From: Flavobacterium poyangense
GTDB taxonomy: Bacteria > Bacteroidota > Bacteroidia > Flavobacteriales > Flavobacteriaceae
Reading direction: 5' to 3'
DNA length: 64,000 nucleotides
Assembly (NCBI RefSeq): GCF_011751075.1
Contig: NZ_JAALLN010000001.1
Coordinates: forward strand, 533,113 to 597,112
This document shows, piece after piece, positions 60,297 to 64,000 of this stretch. Every line of letters begins with the position of its first letter. Positions within the stretch are counted from its first letter, which is position 1. Position numbers and translations under genes: made by a program. The notes below the pieces were generated by a model. The model saw only the letters and a list, made by a program, of their open reading frames with translations, searched no databases and was not told the origin of the DNA.

Positions 60297-61076
60297 TTAA
60301 TAAAAATACTTTGTTGTTTGATATACATTTCCTTTATCATCAAAATGTTTAGCAACTGTTGGAAAATTATTTTCATCATATTCATAAACATAAGAAACAC
60401 TCCAAGGAGAACTATAAATACCATTGGTAGTCAATTTTGATACATTATTCACTGAAAAATCAGAATCATAATAGCCTAACACTAAGTTAAGGCCTATAAT
60501 ATTTTTAAAAGGATTGTTTTTTGTATCGTAATCAAGAGTCATAGATAAATATCCTGTAGGATCATCAAAACGCTGATCTTTTACCATATTACCATTAACA
60601 TAAGTTAGTCTTCCTGTTCTCGAAGATAGAATTTCATGGGTATCTTTATCAATCTCATCAATTACAAAAGAAACTGATCCGTCAAGATTATAGGTATAAG
60701 TCTTCTTTTGTATGTAGGGTAACCCTGTAAGTATATAATTTCTATTTCCATACAAGGTTTTCAATTTACCTTTTTCATAGGTTAAATCAGTTACAAAAGT
60801 ACTTTTTGGCCCCCAGATCATTTCATACCTAGTGATTAAATCTCCCGTATAATAAAATCTTTTGGTGTAATTAAAGTATCCCGAACCTTTTTGTTCCACT
60901 AACTTCTTTCCATCGTAAGTAAAATTAATTTCAGTAGTACCTTCCTTAATGCTTTCTATTATGATTTTTTTTATTAGCACATTTGAAGAATCGGAAGGAT
61001 TTGCAGGCGAATCATCATTAGAACAAGATGTAAGTACTACCATTAAAGCACTTAACAGGAATAAAAGTTTTTTCAT
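60297..61076 (-). CDS. Lipoprotein array, intact copy B
   Basis: The 259-residue lipoprotein begins MKKLLFLLSALMVVLTSCSN, nearly identical to copy C at the N-terminus (MKKLLFLLSALMVILTSCSN) while the rest has diverged. Strand motifs FTYDGKKLVEQ, LTYEKGKLKTLYG and GRLTYVNGNMVKDQ repeat the copy A plan. The conserved segment TKNNPFKNIIGLNLVLG also appears in copy C and, in variant form, in copy A. Its start is 2 bases after copy C ends, suggesting one transcript. Confidence 0.8.
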   Translation of the reverse strand: MKKLLFLLSALMVVLTSCSNDDSPANPSDSSNVLIKKIIIESIKEGTTEINFTYDGKKLVEQKGSGYFNYTKRFYYTGDLITRYEMIWGPKSTFVTDLTYEKGKLKTLYGNRNYILTGLPYIQKKTYTYNLDGSVSFVIDEIDKDTHEILSSRTGRLTYVNGNMVKDQRFDDPTGYLSMTLDYDTKNNPFKNIIGLNLVLGYYDSDFSVNNVSKLTTNGIYSSPWSVSYVYEYDENNFPTVAKHFDDKGNVYQTTKYFY

Positions 61077-61078
61077 AT

Positions 61079-61888
61079 TTAATAGGTATATTTAACATAG
61101 AGTGATGGTGAGCCGGCTCCAGAAAATCCTTCTGTTTTTGATATTGCATACCCTTTATCATCATAAGCATATTTAGTTGGAACAATTACCGATCCTGAAT
61201 GTTCTGGATTCCAAACAGTTGTTCTTATAATGTTATTTCTTGAAAATTGACCATATTTACTAAGAATCAAACTATATCCTAGAATGTTTTTGAAGGGATT
61301 ATTTTTAGTATCATATTCAAAAGTATAAATTTCTGTGATTATAGTTCCTGTATTTAAAATTAAACGAAAATGCTCGCTTCTTATAAGATTTCCATCTTTA
61401 TATGTCAAAATACCTTCAGCTATTTTTGTCACTATTTTTGTATCTTCATTAGTTGAATAATCCACATAAGTATACACATTATCAGAGGTGGGCGTGTACA
61501 CTGTTTTTACATTTACTTTCCCCTGAGGATAATCCGGAGTGAATTCTCCTCTCCAAGTACTGGATTTTAATTTCCCCTTTTCATAAGCATATAAAATTTC
61601 GAAAACTTTCTTTTCTTTTCCATTAAAATCTACAGAAAATCTCACTTCATTTACTATAGTATTTCCCTCATAGGTATACAATGATTTTGAATTGTCTCCA
61701 ACCATACTTACTATTTTATTCCCGGAATAAGTAAAAGTAGTTTTCCATTTTGAAGAGTACATAGATATTCCATTTTCCTCTTTAGGTAAAATAAAATTGT
61801 CCTCGGGAGCAGCGTTAGAATTATCATCATTAGAGCAAGATGTAAGTATCACCATTAAAGCACTTAACAGGAATAAAAGTTTTTTCAT
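61079..61888 (-). CDS. Lipoprotein array, intact copy C
   Basis: The 269-residue lipoprotein has lipobox MVILTSCSN. It contains FTYSGNKIVSMVGD, YTYEGNTIVNEVRF, YAYEKGKLKSSTW and GILTYKDGNLIRSEHF, in the same order as copies A and B. YDTKNNPFKNILGYSLILSKYGQFSRNNII is the conserved middle-to-late block. It is the first gene of the array on the minus strand, with a good promoter at 61918, and probably drives copy B as well. Function unknown. Confidence 0.8.
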   Translation of the reverse strand: MKKLLFLLSALMVILTSCSNDDNSNAAPEDNFILPKEENGISMYSSKWKTTFTYSGNKIVSMVGDNSKSLYTYEGNTIVNEVRFSVDFNGKEKKVFEILYAYEKGKLKSSTWRGEFTPDYPQGKVNVKTVYTPTSDNVYTYVDYSTNEDTKIVTKIAEGILTYKDGNLIRSEHFRLILNTGTIITEIYTFEYDTKNNPFKNILGYSLILSKYGQFSRNNIIRTTVWNPEHSGSVIVPTKYAYDDKGYAISKTEGFSGAGSPSLYVKYTY

Positions 61889-61917
61889 TTTAACAGGTTA
61901 TATAGTAATAATAGCTG

Positions 61918-61948
61918 CAAATATATTGGATTCAAATAATTGCCTGCA
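61918..61948 (-). promoter_or_regulatory. Predicted promoter of lipoprotein copies C and B
   Basis: TTG (61948-61946) and TATATTTG (61925-61918) on the minus strand are separated by 20 bases, 30 bases before the copy C start. Both elements match well. Confidence 0.7.
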
Positions 61949-62239
61949 ATTAATACATCTTCTATTTTTTAATACCGAAAAACTGAATGTTGCAATTCGC
62001 AAATCGGATCGGATTGTAATAAAAACTAACCCTCTAAAAAACAAACTTTTGAAAAATAAAAGCACCTTCACCTATCTCTGAATTTAAAAAGATCCACCTA
62101 CTTCCATTACTAAAAAACAAGTAGGATTATTCGTTATTTAAGAATTTACATTGTATTAATTTCCACTTCTAAAAAAAAGCAAAATCAAAAAATAACTTTT
62201 TAATATATTTAATTAAGTTTAGTAAATCTATCTATTCCT

Positions 62240-62247
62240 TACTTTTG
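62240..62247 (+). promoter_or_regulatory. Predicted -7 element of the ABC transporter gene
   Basis: TACTTTTG matches TAnnTTTG, 25 bases before the ATG at 62273. The -33 region GTTTAG lies at about the right distance but is imperfect. Confidence 0.55.
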
Positions 62248-62272
62248 CATCTGTCTAAATTCAAATCAAACT

Positions 62273-64000
62273 ATGAAATTACTGTATTCTTATATAATCA
62301 AACACAAACTACTTTTATTCTTCGCTTTAATTATGGCGACCATAAACATTTGCTTCAGTTTATCTGACTCTATCATTACCGGTAAATTAATGCAGGATTG
62401 CGGAGTTGGATTGGCTAAATACAAAGGAAACGAAATTGGTTTTATAAAATCGTTGTCCTTTTGGTTAGCTCTTTCACTTGGGGCAGCCATGATCTCAAGA
62501 ATCACCAAAAACTTTCAGGATTACTTCACCAATGTTGTTATTCAGAGAACCGGAGCGCAAATGTATACAGACGGTATTAAAAAATCACTCGATTTGCCTT
62601 ATGCCGAATTCGAAGATCAGCGAAGTGGCGAAACCTTAAGTAAACTAACCAAAGTACGTTCTGATTCTGAGAAATTAATTACGCTTTCGATTTCTTTAAT
62701 CTTTCAGACTATTATTGGTTTTGTTTTTGTAATTCTCTACATATCCCGAATTGATTACCGCATTTCTCTAATTTTTCTGGTTACAGCCCCAATTATTGCT
62801 TTAGTCAGTTCATATTTGGGTAAAAAAATCAAAATCGTTTCTAAGAAAATTGTAACGCAAACCAATGCATTGGCCGGCTCTACGACTGAAAGTTTAAGAA
62901 ACATTGAACTTGTAAAAAGTCTTGGACTAACCTACCAGGAAGAAAAACGTCTGAACTTAAATACCTTCAAAATCCTTCAACTTGAACTGGAAAAAGTTCG
63001 TTTCATCAGAAGTTTAAGTTTTATTCAGGGTACTACGGTTCACTTTTTAAGAACCTGCGTTGTTTTCACACTCTATTACTTCTTATTTGGAGGAAAAATT
63101 ATAGTGGGAGATCTATTGACTATGGTCTTTTTTACGTTCTTTATCTTTGGTCCGCTTCAGGAATTGGGGAACTTTATCATTGCCCTTAATGAAACAAAAG
63201 TCTCTATGGAAAATTTCCGAGTGCTTTTAAATGCTCCGAAAGAATTCCGTCCAAAAACACCAAAACATGTGGGAGTTATTCAGTCCTTACTTTTTTCTAA
63301 TGTAAGTTTCAAACATAAAACAGCAAAATTCAAAGCGGTAGAGAACATTACTTTTGACATCAAACAAGGGCAAACTGTTGCTTTTGTCGGCCCATCCGGC
63401 TCCGGAAAGACTACTTTGGTGAAGTTATTAGTTGGACTGTATGTTCCCGCAGAAGGTCAGGTACTTTACAATGATATCGACTCAACCGAAATTGATTTGT
63501 TGGATTTAAGAAAACAATTGGGTTTTGTAACTCAGGATGCACAACTATTCTCCGGAACAATTCGTGAGAATTTATTGTTTGTGAAACCATCAGCAACAGA
63601 CGAAGACTTATACGATGCCTTAAAAAGAGCGAGCTGTGAAAAACTTCTAAAACGTGCCGAAGATGGTCTGAACACCACAATTGGCGAAGGCGGAATCAAA
63701 GTTTCCGGTGGAGAAAAACAACGTTTATCAATCGCCCGCGCTATTTTAAGAAACCCGAATTTATTGATCTTTGATGAGGCAACCTCGGCTTTAGATTCTA
63801 TAACCGAAGAAGAAATCAATGCCACAATCCGAAACATCTCAGACAAAAACAGAATCACGGTTTTAATCGCACACCGACTGTCTACGGTTATGCATGCGGA
63901 TAAAATATTCGTTTTAGAACAAGGTAAAATTATCGAACAGGGTAAACACGAAGATTTAATTACCGAGAAAGGTTTGTATTATGCCATGTGGCGTCAGCAA
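62273..64000 (+). CDS. ABC transporter, fused permease and ATP-binding protein (3' end beyond window)
   Basis: At least 576 codons read through to the window end with no stop. The N-terminal exporter-type membrane domain (about 1-300) has six hydrophobic spans (FFALIMATINICFSLSDSII, FQTIIGFVFVILYIS and others). The nucleotide-binding domain (about 335-576) has Walker A GPSGSGKTT near 376, signature VSGGEKQRLS near 479, Walker B LLIFDEATSALDS near 499, and the His switch IAHRLST. A half-transporter that would dimerise, substrate unknown. The C-terminus is probably only a few residues away. Confidence 0.92.
   Translation, partial: MKLLYSYIIKHKLLLFFALIMATINICFSLSDSIITGKLMQDCGVGLAKYKGNEIGFIKSLSFWLALSLGAAMISRITKNFQDYFTNVVIQRTGAQMYTDGIKKSLDLPYAEFEDQRSGETLSKLTKVRSDSEKLITLSISLIFQTIIGFVFVILYISRIDYRISLIFLVTAPIIALVSSYLGKKIKIVSKKIVTQTNALAGSTTESLRNIELVKSLGLTYQEEKRLNLNTFKILQLELEKVRFIRSLSFIQGTTVHFLRTCVVFTLYYFLFGGKIIVGDLLTMVFFTFFIFGPLQELGNFIIALNETKVSMENFRVLLNAPKEFRPKTPKHVGVIQSLLFSNVSFKHKTAKFKAVENITFDIKQGQTVAFVGPSGSGKTTLVKLLVGLYVPAEGQVLYNDIDSTEIDLLDLRKQLGFVTQDAQLFSGTIRENLLFVKPSATDEDLYDALKRASCEKLLKRAEDGLNTTIGEGGIKVSGGEKQRLSIARAILRNPNLLIFDEATSALDSITEEEINATIRNISDKNRITVLIAHRLSTVMHADKIFVLEQGKIIEQGKHEDLITEKGLYYAMWRQQ

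Larger units (their letters stand above)
61889..62272. other. Divergent interval, lipoprotein array and ABC exporter
   Basis: The 384-base gap holds the array promoter (61918), a 7-bp inverted repeat CCTACTT/AAGTAGG at 62097-62125 with a 15-base loop, and the -7 of the ABC gene (62240). A plus-strand open frame entering from copy C is not coding in character. No RNA gene is evident. Confidence 0.7.

Noticed and set aside
61797..62081. Plus-strand frame of 94 codons
   Set aside because: It is antisense to lipoprotein copy C and continues into the array promoter. It has no signal peptide or known motif.

Overview
The window reads as a chromosomal segment of a Flavobacterium species (phylum Bacteroidota), close in character to F. 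johnsoniae. The DNA is AT-rich. Several promoters fit the Bacteroidota form (TTG, about 18-23 bases, TAnnTTTG), and almost no gene has a Shine-Dalgarno sequence. Family markers include SusC/SusD, a Porin_10-type porin, GSCFA, DUF2851, DUF5522, DUF4230, a DUF4953-type metalloprotease and the lineage-specific long urocanase and aromatic hydroxylase. I see no rRNA, CRISPR array, intact insertion sequence or prophage.

Layout. 1-4500 (minus): translation core in the order tRNA-Thr(TGT), tRNA-Tyr, tRNA-Thr(GGT), tuf, tRNA-Trp, secE, nusG, rplK, rplA, rplJ, rplL. 4500-6400: xerC-hpf and rpsU, the latter with a strong Shine-Dalgarno. 6.5-16.4 kb: acyl-CoA dehydrogenase, an anchored helix-hairpin-helix protein, an amino acid permease, PspC-like protein, DUF2851, a DEDDh exonuclease, a CBS-domain cysteine synthase-like enzyme and a porin. 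16.7-21.4 kb: an orphan SusCD pair. 21.7-31.7 kb: RNase HII, OmpA lipoprotein, a TonB receptor behind a Crp/Fnr-type regulator, a quinone-reductase-like flavoprotein, AraC regulator, lipB and three tandem paralogous lipoproteins. 31.8-45.2 kb: a structured repeat, lysS, a toxin-antitoxin pair, a metzincin, hemL, a LysM glucosaminidase group, urocanase and DUF4136. 45.2-49.1 kb: an isoleucine attenuator with ilvA, a truncated globin and an aromatic amino acid hydroxylase. 49.4-57.8 kb: DUF4230 and the tamB-tamA-like outer-membrane assembly pair. 58.1-64 kb: GSCFA protein, a second array of paralogous lipoproteins containing a decayed fourth copy, and an ABC exporter cut by the window end.

The most informative regulatory signal is at 45206-45357. 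It comprises a -7 element, an 18-residue peptide with seven isoleucines, mutually exclusive hairpins and an intrinsic terminator, all ahead of threonine dehydratase. This is classic ribosome-mediated attenuation. Other signals beyond plain genes are the rpsU Shine-Dalgarno, a tRNA promoter whose predicted start lies inside the hpf terminator, a toxin-antitoxin cassette framed by two near-identical hairpins, a Flavo-1-like structured element, a 140-bp element with terminal inverted repeats, and several families of intergenic tandem repeats.
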